Notes: a model not told the origin generated them from the letters alone. A stretch of DNA of 64,000 nucleotides from Paenibacillus sp. XY044 (GCF_002257645.1 NZ_NQMO01000003.1:124001-188000); one strand, 5' to 3'. Counted from the stretch's first letter, positions 15,960 to 25,071 are shown. A program made the numbers and translations.

Positions 15960-16832
15960 ATGTACTTTAAAAAAATTGGTGTCATCGGCGGAGGGACGAT
16001 GGGGCAGGGCATAGCCGAAATGCTGGCCGCCAGAGGGCTGGACGTTCTGCTGGTCGAGAAGACGCCGGAGAAGCTGGATTATTCGTACGGCATGATCGAA
16101 ACGAGCCTCGATAAGCAGCTCGAGAAATGGGCGATCACCCAGGCGGAGAAAAAGCTCATTTTGGGCCGAATCCAGAAGGTGATTCATTTTGCCGAGCTTG
16201 GAAGCTGCGATATGGTCATTGAAACGATTTCCGAGGACCTGGAAGCGAAGAAGGAAGTATTCGGACAGCTGGATCAAGTTTGCCCTAATCATATTATTCT
16301 CGCCAGTAATACTTCTACGCTCAGCTTAACGGAACTCGCGAGCACAACGATGTATCCGGAACGGGTCATCGGCATGCACTTCATCCATCCCGTCAGCAAG
16401 GTAGATCTAGTGGAAATTATCCGCGGCCTGAAGACGTCCGACACCACGTTTGGGGAAACGAAGCGTTTTGTGGAAGAAGTCGTGGACAAGAAAGGGATCA
16501 TGGTATATGAGTCCCCAGGCTTTGTGACGAGCCGCATGATTTGCCTGATGATTAACGAAGCGCTGCATATTCTGCAGGAAGGCGTCGCTTCGGCTGAAGA
16601 TATTGACGATGCTATGCGGATCGGCTATTCGTTCCAGCATGGACCGCTTGAAATGGCGGACCGCTTCGGTCTGGATTCGGTTCTGGCCGCGCTGGAGCGC
16701 ATGTTCCGCGAGTTTGGCGAACTGAAATACCGCCCGTCCATCGTGCTGAAGAAAATGGTTCGTGCCGGTCATTTGGGCGTGAAAACGGGCGTAGGCTTCT
16801 TCAAGTATGACAAGGATGGTGACCGCGTGTGA
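15960..16832 (+). CDS. 3-hydroxyacyl-CoA (3-hydroxybutyryl-CoA) dehydrogenase
   Basis: This 290-residue enzyme has an N-terminal NAD(P)-binding fold (GVIGGGTMGQGIA, GxGxxG at about residues 10-15) and the C-terminal helical 3HCDH domain. SNTSTLSLTEL and SPGFVTSRM are family motifs. It interconverts 3-hydroxyacyl-CoA and 3-oxoacyl-CoA, probably short chain. The usual HFFNP active-site loop reads HFIHP, with His in place of Asn, and could affect activity or substrate. It overlaps ackA by 4 nt (GTGA). It could be hbd- or mmgB-like; no thiolase or crotonase gene is adjacent. Confidence 0.85.
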   Translation: MYFKKIGVIGGGTMGQGIAEMLAARGLDVLLVEKTPEKLDYSYGMIETSLDKQLEKWAITQAEKKLILGRIQKVIHFAELGSCDMVIETISEDLEAKKEVFGQLDQVCPNHIILASNTSTLSLTELASTTMYPERVIGMHFIHPVSKVDLVEIIRGLKTSDTTFGETKRFVEEVVDKKGIMVYESPGFVTSRMICLMINEALHILQEGVASAEDIDDAMRIGYSFQHGPLEMADRFGLDSVLAALERMFREFGELKYRPSIVLKKMVRAGHLGVKTGVGFFKYDKDGDRV

Positions 16833-18031
16833 AAATTTTAGTAATTAATGCTGGCAGCTCGTCGCTGAAATACCAGCTGTATGATATGACTGACGAAAGC
16901 GTGCTTGCAAAAGGACTCGTTGAACGGATCGGCATGGAATCATCCATCGTTACCCATAAACCTACGGGCCGCCCGGACGTGACCGAGGTCAGCGAAATTC
17001 TGGAGCATACGACGGCAATCCGCAAGGTGCTGGGACTGCTGACGGATAAAGAGAACGGCGTGATCGATTCCGTGGATGAAATCCAGGCGGTCGGCCACCG
17101 GGTCGTGCACGGGGGAGAATTCTTCAAGGAATCCGCTTTGGTGGATGCTGAAGCCAAAACGAAAATCCGCCAGCTGTTCGACCTGGCGCCGCTTCATAAT
17201 CCCGCTTCCATGCTGGGGATCAAAGCGACGGAGGCGAATATGCCTAACGTTCCGCAAGTTGTCGTGTTCGATACCGCCTTCCATCAGACCATGCCGGAGA
17301 CGGCTTATTTGTATGCTATCCCGAGAGTGCTGTACAACAAATACAAAGTCAGACGTTACGGGATGCATGGCACTTCGCATGAGTTTGTCAGCAAGGCGGC
17401 AGCGGAGTTCCTGAACAAACCGCTCGAAGATCTGAAGATCATTACCTGCCACATCGGTAACGGGGCCAGCCTTACCGCCGTGGATGGCGGAAAATCGGTT
17501 GACACCTCCATGGGCATGACGCCGCTCGAAGGCTTGATGATGGGTACGCGCAGCGGTGACCTGGATCCGGCGATCGTTCCTTACGTTATGAACAAGGAAG
17601 AGCTGACGGTCAACGAAGTGAATTCCATGCTGAACAAGCACAGCGGTCTGCTGGCTATTTCCGGCATCAGCAGCGACATGCGCGAAATTACTGAAGGCAT
17701 GGAGAAGGGCGATGCCCATTCCAAGCTGGCCTTTGATATGTACGAATATCGTCTGCGCAAATACATCGGTTCTTACGCAGCCGCGCTGAACGGCGTGGAT
17801 GTGATCGTCTTCACGGCGGGCGTCGGTGAGAATTCGGTTGTTTTGCGTAAAAAAGTATGCGAAAATTTGACTTACCTGGGCGTGGAATTGGACGAAGAGC
17901 TGAACGCCGTCCGTTCCGGCGAACCGCGCCGCATTTCTTCGAAGAACTCCAAGGTGGAAGTGCTGGTCGTTCCGACGAACGAAGAGCTGGTGATCGCCCG
18001 CGATACCAACCGGATCGTTCAGAACGTCTAG
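16829..18031 (+). CDS. ackA: Acetate kinase
   Basis: This 400-residue member of the ASKHA fold makes ATP from acetyl phosphate and ADP, or the reverse. The family signatures VINAGSSSLKYQL (residues 4-16), FDTAFHQTMPETAYLYAIP and YGMHGTSHEFVS are present, as is TAGVGENS near residue 328. The GTG start overlaps the previous stop (GTGA), coupling it to the 3-hydroxyacyl-CoA dehydrogenase. The FHQTMP segment favours acetate kinase over butyrate kinase. No pta gene is next to it. Confidence 0.95.
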   Translation: MKILVINAGSSSLKYQLYDMTDESVLAKGLVERIGMESSIVTHKPTGRPDVTEVSEILEHTTAIRKVLGLLTDKENGVIDSVDEIQAVGHRVVHGGEFFKESALVDAEAKTKIRQLFDLAPLHNPASMLGIKATEANMPNVPQVVVFDTAFHQTMPETAYLYAIPRVLYNKYKVRRYGMHGTSHEFVSKAAAEFLNKPLEDLKIITCHIGNGASLTAVDGGKSVDTSMGMTPLEGLMMGTRSGDLDPAIVPYVMNKEELTVNEVNSMLNKHSGLLAISGISSDMREITEGMEKGDAHSKLAFDMYEYRLRKYIGSYAAALNGVDVIVFTAGVGENSVVLRKKVCENLTYLGVELDEELNAVRSGEPRRISSKNSKVEVLVVPTNEELVIARDTNRIVQNV

Positions 18032-18075
18032 GTTCAAGTGATACAGGCAAGTAAAGTTAAGGGAGAGATTGAGGC

Positions 18076-19371
18076 ATGGCCACCAAATGTGTAATTCGTG
18101 ACGTGAGCAAGCACGTAGGTGAAACCGTCATGATTGGCAGCTGGATCAACAACAAGCGTTCCAGCGGTAAAATTCAATTTTTGCAGCTGCGCGACGGCAC
18201 CGGATATATCCAGGGCGTTGTTGTCAAGAGCGAAGTCACCGATAAAGTGTGGGAAGACGCCAAGAGTCTGACGCAGGAGAGCTCCTTGTACGTCACAGGC
18301 ATCGTACGCGAGGAACCGCGCAGTCCGTCCGGTTATGAGATGACGGTTACGGATGTCGAAATCATTCATCTTACGGAGAACTATCCGATCACGCCGAAAG
18401 AGCATGGCGTCGACTTCCTGATGGATCACCGCCACTTGTGGCTCAGATCGTCCAAGCAGCGGGCGATTCTGGTGATTCGCGCCGAAATTATCCGCGCCGT
18501 GCAGGAGTTCTTTGACCAGAACGGCTTTACCCTGGTGGATCCGCCGATCTTGACGCCGACGTCCGCAGAAGGGACGACGAACCTGTTCCATACGAAATAT
18601 TTCGAGGAAGACGCCTATCTCACGCAGAGCGGTCAGCTGTATATGGAAGCCGCCGCCATGGCCCTCGGGAAGGTATATTCCTTCGGACCTACCTTCCGGG
18701 CCGAGAAGTCCAAAACACGCCGTCATCTGATCGAGTTCTGGATGATCGAGCCGGAAATGGCCTTCACGGATCACGAAGAGAGTCTCCGCGTGCAGGAGCA
18801 GTTCATTTCGCATGTGGTGCAGTCCGTCGTCACAAACTGCCGGACAGAGCTGGAAGCGGTCGGTCGTGATGTTTCCAAGCTGGAAAACATCAAGGCGCCA
18901 TTCCCGCGCATCACCTACGATGACGCGATTGAATTTTTGCATGGAAAAGGCTTTGACATCCCATGGGGCGAAGATTTCGGCGCTCCGCATGAAACGGCGA
19001 TTGCCGAAAACTATGACAAGCCGGTGTTCATTACGCACTATCCGGTCGGCATCAAGGCGTTCTATATGAAGCCGGATCCGAACCGTCCGGATGTGGTGCT
19101 GTGCGCCGATATGATCGCTCCGGAAGGATACGGCGAAATTATTGGCGGCTCGCAGCGGATCGACGATCCGGAGCTGCTGGAGGAACGCTTCAAGGAGCAT
19201 GAGCTGTCCACGGACGCCTACCAATGGTACTTGGACCTGCGTAAATATGGAACGGTGCCGCATTCCGGCTTTGGTCTCGGACTGGAACGGACGGTAGCCT
19301 GGATTTGCGGGCTGGATCATGTGCGTGAGACGATTCCATTCCCGCGGACGCTGTACCGCTTGTACCCATAA
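18076..19371 (+). CDS. asnS: Asparagine-tRNA ligase
   Basis: This 431-residue class IIb aminoacyl-tRNA synthetase charges tRNA-Asn. An N-terminal OB-fold anticodon domain (about 10-110; [21 protein letters not shown]) is followed by the class II core. Motif 2 contains [17 protein letters not shown] and motif 3 contains [16 protein letters not shown]. The length is normal for bacterial AsnRS. It precedes dnaD, whose frame opens at the stop codon, as in B. subtilis. No T-box leader is present upstream. Confidence 0.97.
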   Translation: MATKCVIRDVSKHVGETVMIGSWINNKRSSGKIQFLQLRDGTGYIQGVVVKSEVTDKVWEDAKSLTQESSLYVTGIVREEPRSPSGYEMTVTDVEIIHLTENYPITPKEHGVDFLMDHRHLWLRSSKQRAILVIRAEIIRAVQEFFDQNGFTLVDPPILTPTSAEGTTNLFHTKYFEEDAYLTQSGQLYMEAAAMALGKVYSFGPTFRAEKSKTRRHLIEFWMIEPEMAFTDHEESLRVQEQFISHVVQSVVTNCRTELEAVGRDVSKLENIKAPFPRITYDDAIEFLHGKGFDIPWGEDFGAPHETAIAENYDKPVFITHYPVGIKAFYMKPDPNRPDVVLCADMIAPEGYGEIIGGSQRIDDPELLEERFKEHELSTDAYQWYLDLRKYGTVPHSGFGLGLERTVAWICGLDHVRETIPFPRTLYRLYP

Positions 19372-19391
19372 TGCCGGAAGAGGTGGAGCTC

Positions 19392-20084
19392 ATGGACAAT
19401 GCAGGTTGGAAGACATGGGCTGAGGGAGCTTCATCCGGACTCGGGGCAGGCATGGCGGTCATCCCGTATGTACTGCTCCGCCATTACCGCAAGCTGAAGC
19501 TGACCGACAGCGAAGCGATGCTGCTCGTTCACTTGATTGCCTTCAAGCAGGTTGAGCAGAAGGATTTTCCGACGATGGAAGAGCTGGAGGAGGTTACGGG
19601 ATCCGGCACCCATTCGATTGCAGAGTCGCTGCAGAAGCTGATGAGGGCAGGGTTCATCGCCATCGATGAGGAGCTGGACGAGCTGCGCGGTATTCAATAT
19701 GAACGGTACAACCTGTCCGGTTTGTATCATCAGCTGAGCCTGTGCCTGGCGAGCGAAGAGAAGCAGCGCACTCAGGCCACGAACAAACGGATGAAGAAGG
19801 CGGCCAAGCCGGAAACCGACAGCGGCAATATGTTTACCGTTTTTGAAAAGGAATTCGGCCGTCCACTTTCACCGATGGAATGCGAAACGATTTCGGGCTG
19901 GATGGACCAGGACCGTTACCCTGAAGAGCTCATACGCATGGCGCTGAAGGAAGCGGTTTTTGCCGGAAAGATTCATTTTCGGTACATAGACCGGATTCTG
20001 TTGGAATGGAGCCGTAACCGGGTGCGGAGTGTGGAGGACGCGAGGGCCTACACGCAGAAGTTCCGCGGCGGCAGCAGAGCCTAA
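19392..20084 (+). CDS. dnaD: DnaD-family DNA replication initiation protein
   Basis: This 230-residue protein has the two-domain DnaD layout. The N-terminal winged helix (about 20-110; IPYVLLRHYRKLKLTDSEAM) is the oligomerisation part. The C-terminal DnaB/DnaD helical domain (about 140-215) contains FEKEFGRPLSPMECETIS and the YxxxRIxxxW-like ending RYIDRILLEW that binds DNA. It acts in primosome loading at origins and restart sites. The ATG at 19392 is chosen because AGAGGTGG lies just upstream; an ATG at 19371 overlapping the asnS stop has no site. nth, its usual follower, is 26 kb away. Confidence 0.92.
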   Translation: MDNAGWKTWAEGASSGLGAGMAVIPYVLLRHYRKLKLTDSEAMLLVHLIAFKQVEQKDFPTMEELEEVTGSGTHSIAESLQKLMRAGFIAIDEELDELRGIQYERYNLSGLYHQLSLCLASEEKQRTQATNKRMKKAAKPETDSGNMFTVFEKEFGRPLSPMECETISGWMDQDRYPEELIRMALKEAVFAGKIHFRYIDRILLEWSRNRVRSVEDARAYTQKFRGGSRA

Positions 20085-20098
20085 CATCGAAGCAGTTG

Positions 20099-20138
20099 CA
20101 AGCGTGCCTTTCCGGTTAAACGGAAGGCACGCTTTTTT
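20099..20138 (+). terminator. Terminator after dnaD
   Basis: AAGCGTGCCTTTCCG and CGGAAGGCACGCTT form a 14-bp stem with T6 behind it. It ends the housekeeping block. Confidence 0.93.
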
Positions 20139-20255
20139 AATTAAAAGAAAGGGTAAGCTTCGGGGGGCATGATCGGCAGGCAGGAGTATGGTACAATGTT
20201 TCATAGTGTTCAAGAAGCTGGGCTGTCAGCTTTGATACGATAAAGGAGGATATCC

Positions 20256-21143
20256 ATGAAGAATATACTGATCCTTGGCGGTACCCGGTTTTTCGGCAAA
20301 CGGCTTGTTGAGCAGCTGCTGGAGGATGGGCACCAAGTCACCATCGCGACAAGGGGGAACACGCCGGATCCCTTTGGCGACCGGGTGGAGCGGCTGGTGC
20401 TGGATCGCGAGAATAAGGAATCTCTGGCTCATGCCGTGGCGGACGGCAGGGTATGGGAGGTCGTTTATGACAACATCTGCTACTCCCCTCAAGCGGCCCA
20501 GGATGCCTGCGACGTGTTTCAGGGGAAAGTAAAGCGGTACATACTCACCTCATCCCTGTCGGTGTACGAGCCTTCTTCGCACCGGAATCAGGAAAAGGAT
20601 GTCAACCCGTATATTTATCCGATTACGATGGGCGGCAAGGATGATTTCTCCTACGCGGAAGGCAAACGGCTGGCCGAGGCCGTCTTTTTTCAAAAGGCGG
20701 ACTTTCCGGTATGCGCCGTCCGCTTCCCGATCGTTTTGGGTGAAGATGATTACACGGAGCGGCTTGAATTCCATATCCGGAGGGTACAAAACGGTACGCC
20801 GATCGGCATGCCGAATCTGAACGCCAAGGTGTCTTTTATCGATTCCGAAGAGGCTGCCTCTTTCTTGAGCTGGCTGAGAACCCAGCGCGTGGAAGGGCCG
20901 ATCAATGCCTGCTCGCAGGGGGATGTCAAGCTGTCGGAAATCATCGGCTGGATCGAGAAGGAGACGGGGCGAAAAGCGATCATTCAACGGGAGTCGGCGA
21001 AAGAAAATGCTTCTCCTTTTGGCGTACCGGAGTCCTGGACGATGGATACCTCCAAAGCGGAACGGCTGGGATATCCGTTTAAACCGATCCGCTCGTGGGT
21101 TCCGGCTTTAGTCAAGCAGTTATCGCAGCAGCAGGAAGCGTAA
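20256..21143 (+). CDS. NAD-dependent epimerase/dehydratase-like SDR protein
   Basis: This 295-residue extended/atypical short-chain dehydrogenase fold starts MKNILILGGTRFFGKRLVE, with a GGTRFFG nucleotide loop. The YxxxK-like active site could be FSYAEGKRLAEAV near residue 130. VRFPIVLGEDDYTERL and VSFIDSEEAASFLSW are typical of the subgroup related to reductases and chloroplast RNA-associated SDRs. The substrate cannot be predicted. TACAAT (20192-20197) may be its -10. It is a single-gene unit ending in a hairpin terminator. Confidence 0.8.
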   Translation: MKNILILGGTRFFGKRLVEQLLEDGHQVTIATRGNTPDPFGDRVERLVLDRENKESLAHAVADGRVWEVVYDNICYSPQAAQDACDVFQGKVKRYILTSSLSVYEPSSHRNQEKDVNPYIYPITMGGKDDFSYAEGKRLAEAVFFQKADFPVCAVRFPIVLGEDDYTERLEFHIRRVQNGTPIGMPNLNAKVSFIDSEEAASFLSWLRTQRVEGPINACSQGDVKLSEIIGWIEKETGRKAIIQRESAKENASPFGVPESWTMDTSKAERLGYPFKPIRSWVPALVKQLSQQQEA

Positions 21144-21212
21144 AGAACGTTCGAAACGGCTTCAGCGAGCCTGATTTAGCTATGTATGGCTTCATTCGAC
21201 GGTTCATCTTAG

Positions 21213-21246
21213 GACAGCTTCTTCCTTCGGGAAGGAGCTGTTTTTC
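21213..21246 (+). terminator. Terminator after the SDR gene
   Basis: CAGCTTCTTCC and GGAAGGAGCTG pair around a TTCG loop, then five T. Confidence 0.9.
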
Positions 21247-21275
21247 TATTGGATGATATTGGCACTTATTTTTTT

Positions 21276-21300
21276 TGAAAAACATGCAGGGGGAACCGTG
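21276..21300 (+). promoter_or_regulatory. Possible ECF-type promoter of the sigma operon
   Basis: TGAAAA (21276-21281) and CGTG (21297-21300) are spaced by 15 nt, resembling the TGAAAC...CGTA elements of ECF sigma factors. This would allow autoregulation. The match is weak. Confidence 0.3.
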
Positions 21301-21339
21301 TGAACCGGCGTCTATAGATACGGGAAGGAGGAGAGAGTT

Positions 21340-21888
21340 ATTGACGAGGAAGCGTTGATCGAGCAAATTCGCCAAGGCGACCAAAGCGCGTTCCGCACGC
21401 TCGTGGAGCGTTACGGACAGCATGTGTTCCATACGGCTTACTCGGTGCTGAAAGATGCCAAGGAAGCCGAGGACGCGGCCCAGGAAGCCTTTATACAAGT
21501 GTATAAATCTCTCTCCGAATACCGGTCTCAAGGGTTCAAGACGTGGTTGACCCGCATTGCGTTACATAAAGCCATCGATGCAAAACGAAAGCTGGGCAGG
21601 CGCAGAGAGGACCAGCTCGCGGATGCGGAGCAGGTAAACCATTGGCCATCCGGCGAAGCGGATCTGCTGGCACAGCTGGTCAAGAAGGAGAAGAAAGAGA
21701 CGCTGGAGCGAAGGTTACATCACCTGCCGCAGCAGCACCGCGATATTTTATTTCATTTTTATATTCAGGAGAAAAATTACGAGCAGATCGCCAAGGAGCA
21801 GGGAATTGCCGTCAAAACGGTGGAATCCAGGCTGTACCGGGCGAGAAGCTGGGTTCGCACCCATTGGAAGGAGGAGGAGTGGAAATGA
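21340..21888 (+). CDS. ECF-type RNA polymerase sigma factor
   Basis: This protein of about 182 residues has sigma region 2 (AFRTLVERYGQHVFHTAYSV, then DAEDAAQEAFIQVYKSL-like helices around EAEDAAQEAFIQVYKSL) and region 4 (LPQQHRDILFHFYIQEKNYE, then VKTVESRLYRARSWV). It directs RNA polymerase to stress- or surface-type promoters. The start is unusual. The only strong site, GGAAGGAGG (21322-21330), is followed nine bases later by an in-frame ATT (21340) giving (M)DEEALIEQIRQGDQ, a normal ECF N-terminus. The next ordinary start, TTG 21355, is 24 nt away. Its stop overlaps the anti-sigma start. Confidence 0.88.
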   Translation: MDEEALIEQIRQGDQSAFRTLVERYGQHVFHTAYSVLKDAKEAEDAAQEAFIQVYKSLSEYRSQGFKTWLTRIALHKAIDAKRKLGRRREDQLADAEQVNHWPSGEADLLAQLVKKEKKETLERRLHHLPQQHRDILFHFYIQEKNYEQIAKEQGIAVKTVESRLYRARSWVRTHWKEEEWK

Positions 21889-22340
21889 GTCACAAAGAGC
21901 GCTTCCAGCCGGTGACGCAGGATTGGGTGGAGTACATCCAAGGGACTTGTGCCCCGGAAAAAGCGGCCTCGCTGGAGTCGCTGCTGCTGGAGGACGACTT
22001 GGCCTTGGCGGCATACATGCAGGTTATGAATGATCTGCTTCCGTCGCTGCCGGATCTCGAGTGTGAGCAGCGGTTTATCGACAATGTCATGGAAGCTCTT
22101 CCTTCCGAGCAAAGGGACGCAGAGCGTGGAGCAAACGAAAATTGGCGCCGCCGGTGGTACGAGCATCGCATGTTCCATTACGCCGTTGCAGCCTGCATTA
22201 CGCTGATTTTCCTGTCGACCGGATGGTTCGACAAGCTGGAACCGGGAACGCTGCATAAGGCGGAGCAAGGCAGTCAGCCGAGCTACGGCGAGAAGCTCGT
22301 TGACGTGACGACAGGCTGGCTGGACCGGCTGAAGCCATAA
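21885..22340 (+). CDS. Probable membrane anti-sigma factor
   Basis: This 151-residue protein starts in an ATGA overlap with the sigma gene. Residues 1-85 form a cytoplasmic helical region. A single membrane segment (FHYAVAACITLIFLSTGWF, about 100-118) is followed by about 30 external residues. That is the layout of ECF anti-sigma factors. It lacks the HxxxCxxC zinc motif of ZAS proteins, so it belongs to another class. The role is inferred mainly from coupling, size and topology. GAGGAGG ahead of the ATG is a strong ribosome binding site. Confidence 0.75.
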   Translation: MSHKERFQPVTQDWVEYIQGTCAPEKAASLESLLLEDDLALAAYMQVMNDLLPSLPDLECEQRFIDNVMEALPSEQRDAERGANENWRRRWYEHRMFHYAVAACITLIFLSTGWFDKLEPGTLHKAEQGSQPSYGEKLVDVTTGWLDRLKP

Positions 22341-22376
22341 AGAAGGGGTTCAATCTGATGATAGGAAAGGAGTACG

Positions 22377-23609
22377 ATGACTTTGTATCCACAACGCAGT
22401 AAGATGGCTGCTTTTATTCTCAATTTCATCCCGGGCCTCGGCCACTTCTACATGGGACGGAAGCTGAGAGGGGTTATTTACCCCATGTTGTTTTTCGGTG
22501 GTATTCTGTTTGGGATTATGGTGGCGATCGCGCTGGGTGAAGGCGGCTTGTTTTTTGGTTTTACCCTTCTGTGCGCGGCCATTTTATGGGGGATCTGCAT
22601 GCTGGATCTGATCGTGTATCTGGTGCGGATTCCTGCTGTACAACCGGGGTATCCGCCGCAGCCTTATCCACCGCATTGGGAACCGGCGGCGGGTCCTTAC
22701 CCGGGAGGATATGGCGGACAGGGACAGCCTGGTTTTCCGGAGAACGGACCTGGATTTGCCCAGGAAGGCGTTTATGCGCAGCAGCCGCTCCCTCCTTATC
22801 CACAGCCCAGCCCGGAGAATGAGCGTTTCTTTACGATTCTACTCTCCTTTATTCCAGGGCTCGGACACCTTCATATGGGCTTGATGCAGCGGGGCTTGTC
22901 GTTCCTGATCGCTTTTTTTGGCCTGGGGACCGTCATGTTTTTCTTGACCGGCCTGACCAGCCATACGTTCTTTATGCTGTTCCTCGGCATCCTGCCGATC
23001 ATCTGGCTCTACTGCATGTTTGACGCCGTGCAGCTGATCCACAGAAAGCAGGCCGGCGAACGGATTGAGGACCGCACCCTGTTCGACGAGATGGAGGCAG
23101 GCCGTGCGGAAGGACGCCGCAGCAAAGTGCTCGCTACGCTGCTGTCCGCTTTTCCCGGGGCTGGACACATGTACCTCGGCCTTCAAAAAAGAGGGCTGCA
23201 GCTGATGGTGATCTTCCTGGGGAGCGTCTACATTTTGGATTTGCTGCGCTTGTCCCTGTTCATGTTTCTCATTCCGCTCATCTGGTTTTACGCCTTTTTC
23301 GACGGGCTGCAGCAGACGAGCCGATATGGGCGGGAGCTCCTCATCGACCGGCCTGTCATCGAAGGCATCAAGCTTCATCAGAAGTGGCTTGGCATAGGTC
23401 TGATGGTACTCGGCGTGTACTATATTGCCACAAGCCTTATCATTCCGGAGCTTGAAGCACGTTTTCCCGAGTTCCATATCGATTACCGGATTTCGCATTA
23501 TTTGAAAACAGCCATCGTGGCCCTGCTGCTGATCGGCGTAGGAATCCGGCTGTTAGCCGGGTCCAAACCGAATGGAGCGGGCAGGGAAAGAAGCCACGGG
23601 GATTATTAA
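22377..23609 (+). CDS. Multi-pass membrane protein with three PGxGHxYxG repeats
   Basis: This 410-residue protein contains three copies of a hydrophobic module. Each opens with a near-identical motif: FIPGLGHFYMGRKLRG (from residue 17), FIPGLGHLHMGLMQRG (158) and AFPGAGHMYLGLQKRG (258). Each is followed by two membrane helices, resembling TM2-type modules. A Pro/Gly/Tyr/Gln-rich linker (about 90-150) separates modules 1 and 2. Two further helices end the protein. It lies 36 nt after the anti-sigma gene behind AGGAAAGGAG, so it is probably the third gene of the ECF operon. Function is unknown; a cell-envelope role is inferred. Confidence 0.8.
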   Translation: MTLYPQRSKMAAFILNFIPGLGHFYMGRKLRGVIYPMLFFGGILFGIMVAIALGEGGLFFGFTLLCAAILWGICMLDLIVYLVRIPAVQPGYPPQPYPPHWEPAAGPYPGGYGGQGQPGFPENGPGFAQEGVYAQQPLPPYPQPSPENERFFTILLSFIPGLGHLHMGLMQRGLSFLIAFFGLGTVMFFLTGLTSHTFFMLFLGILPIIWLYCMFDAVQLIHRKQAGERIEDRTLFDEMEAGRAEGRRSKVLATLLSAFPGAGHMYLGLQKRGLQLMVIFLGSVYILDLLRLSLFMFLIPLIWFYAFFDGLQQTSRYGRELLIDRPVIEGIKLHQKWLGIGLMVLGVYYIATSLIIPELEARFPEFHIDYRISHYLKTAIVALLLIGVGIRLLAGSKPNGAGRERSHGDY

Positions 23610-23647
23610 CCCCGGCGAGATGGGGATATACTGTTTGGCCTTCAATG

Positions 23648-23675
23648 CAGCCTGACTTGAGTCAGGCTGTTTTTA
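23648..23675 (+). terminator. Terminator of the ECF operon
   Basis: CAGCCTGAC and GTCAGGCTG with a TTGA loop, then five T. Confidence 0.92.
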
Positions 23676-23960
23676 TTATGGGATCAAAGAGGATAACTAT
23701 GGTGACTTTGGGGCTTTACACACAAAGGGCTAATAGCGGTAAACCGAATGATGGATGTAAAAAGGAAGTCTATAGATATTCTTGTAAAGCTCTGATAACA
23801 TGCCAATGCCGAACAATATCGATTGCTTTCCTGTTTCAGGAAATGTTATGATTGCCCATGCCCAAGCATGAGTTCGGGTCGGAAACGGGTATGAAGGTTT
23901 TTATCATGGAGGTCCGTAGCTTACTACGGACATAACTGAGACGGAGGTGTTATCATACAC
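23676..23960 (+). other. Intergenic stretch with a perfect hairpin before the phosphotransferase gene
   Basis: No gene is supported here; the short reading frame at 23645-23851 runs through the terminator. A perfect 8-bp hairpin GTCCGTAG-CTTA-CTACGGAC (23912-23931) lies about 30 nt before the start codon. It has no T run, so it is more likely a leader element than a terminator. Confidence 0.5.
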
Positions 23961-24869
23961 ATGAACCAGTGGGACACCGATATTCACATCACGGACGCCT
24001 TGGTCCGCGAACTGATCGAAAGCCAGTTTCCGGAACTGTCCGGACTTCAGCTCACGCGGATTGGCGAAGGCTGGGACAATGCTGTATATCGAATTGGAGA
24101 CAGCTATACGTTCCGGTTCCCAAGAAGAAGCATCGCGGTAGAATTCATTCGTACAGAAGGGAGGCTGCTGCCGCTCCTATGCGACTACATCACGCTCCCC
24201 TATCCTAAACCGCTGTTCTACGGACAGGAATGCGCAGCTTACCCTTTTCCATTTCTGGGCTACACTTATATTCAGGGGACGTTTCCTGTTGGGCTGACCG
24301 ATGAACAGCGGCGTTTATCGGCAGCCTCTTTGGGCCGCTTTCTGCGGAAACTTCATTCGTTTCCGGTCGGAACCGCCAGGGAAGCAGGGGCTTCGGAAGA
24401 CCATCGAAACCTGTTGGACGTGTCTTCACGAAAGGAGAAAATGACGGGCATCCTGTCCGGCCTGAAGCCTCATCTGCCGAAGGGTGAGCATGATACAATC
24501 CAGGCCTATTTGGATGGTGTCCCGGTGGAGCGGATTGCCCGGCAGGAAGTGATGCTCCATGGCGATCTGCACTTTAAAAATATGCTGGCGGACGAACGCG
24601 GGCAACTTAGCGGCGTGATCGACTGGGGGGATCTGAATGTCGGCCACCCGGGCTGCGATCTCAATATCGCATACAGCTTTTTGGGGCCGCGAGAGAGGGC
24701 ACTGTTCTTCGAACAGTTCGGCGAGGTGGATGAGGAAACCCGGCTGCTGGCCAGGCTGATCGGCGTGTTTATTCCGATGCTTCTTTTGGCGCAGGCGGTT
24801 CAAATCCAGGATATCCGGGTGGCGGAAGAGGCACGGGCCAGCATTCGCCGGGCGCTGTCCGGCGAATAG
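23961..24869 (+). CDS. APH-family phosphotransferase
   Basis: This 302-residue aminoglycoside-phosphotransferase/choline-kinase fold has the catalytic loop LHGDLHFKNML (about residue 198) and the metal motif VIDWGDLNVGHPGCDL. Both match the Brenner motif HGDxxxxN and the DxD-type Asp. The N-terminal lobe contains GEGWDNAVYRIGDSYTFRFP. The best overall resemblance is to macrolide/aminoglycoside phosphotransferase-like proteins of soil bacilli. These phosphorylate small molecules and may or may not confer resistance. Substrate is unknown. It stands alone, preceded by GGAGGTG. Confidence 0.85.
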   Translation: MNQWDTDIHITDALVRELIESQFPELSGLQLTRIGEGWDNAVYRIGDSYTFRFPRRSIAVEFIRTEGRLLPLLCDYITLPYPKPLFYGQECAAYPFPFLGYTYIQGTFPVGLTDEQRRLSAASLGRFLRKLHSFPVGTAREAGASEDHRNLLDVSSRKEKMTGILSGLKPHLPKGEHDTIQAYLDGVPVERIARQEVMLHGDLHFKNMLADERGQLSGVIDWGDLNVGHPGCDLNIAYSFLGPRERALFFEQFGEVDEETRLLARLIGVFIPMLLLAQAVQIQDIRVAEEARASIRRALSGE

Positions 24870-24965
24870 CTGCAAGGTGGAGCCAATCCGATCAAAACTG
24901 GCGGGGGTTGGAGTAAACGGGTGTCTTTTGCTCGGCTGCAGATCGAGAGGCGATACAGTAACTTA

Positions 24966-25026
24966 AGCCCATACTGCCAACTCCCATACTGCCACACTCC
25001 TGCATTGCAAACTCCCGCAGTGGCAA
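24966..25026. repeat. Short imperfect tandem repeat, about 15-nt period
   Basis: CCCATACTGCCA occurs at 24968-24979 and again at 24983-24994. Two further degenerate units (TCCTGCATTGCAAA and TCCCGCAGTGGCAA) follow. It lies between a plus-strand and a minus-strand gene. Confidence 0.6.
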
Positions 25027-25071
25027 TCATTTGGAACTATAATATGGCATTACCTTGGCTGCGAGGAACAC

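Noticed and set aside
18034..19320. 428-codon minus-strand frame under asnS
   Set aside because: Antisense shadow of an unmistakable synthetase gene.
24966..25026. CRISPR-like array
   Set aside because: Units are about 15 nt with no spacers and only two exact copies, so it is a short tandem repeat.
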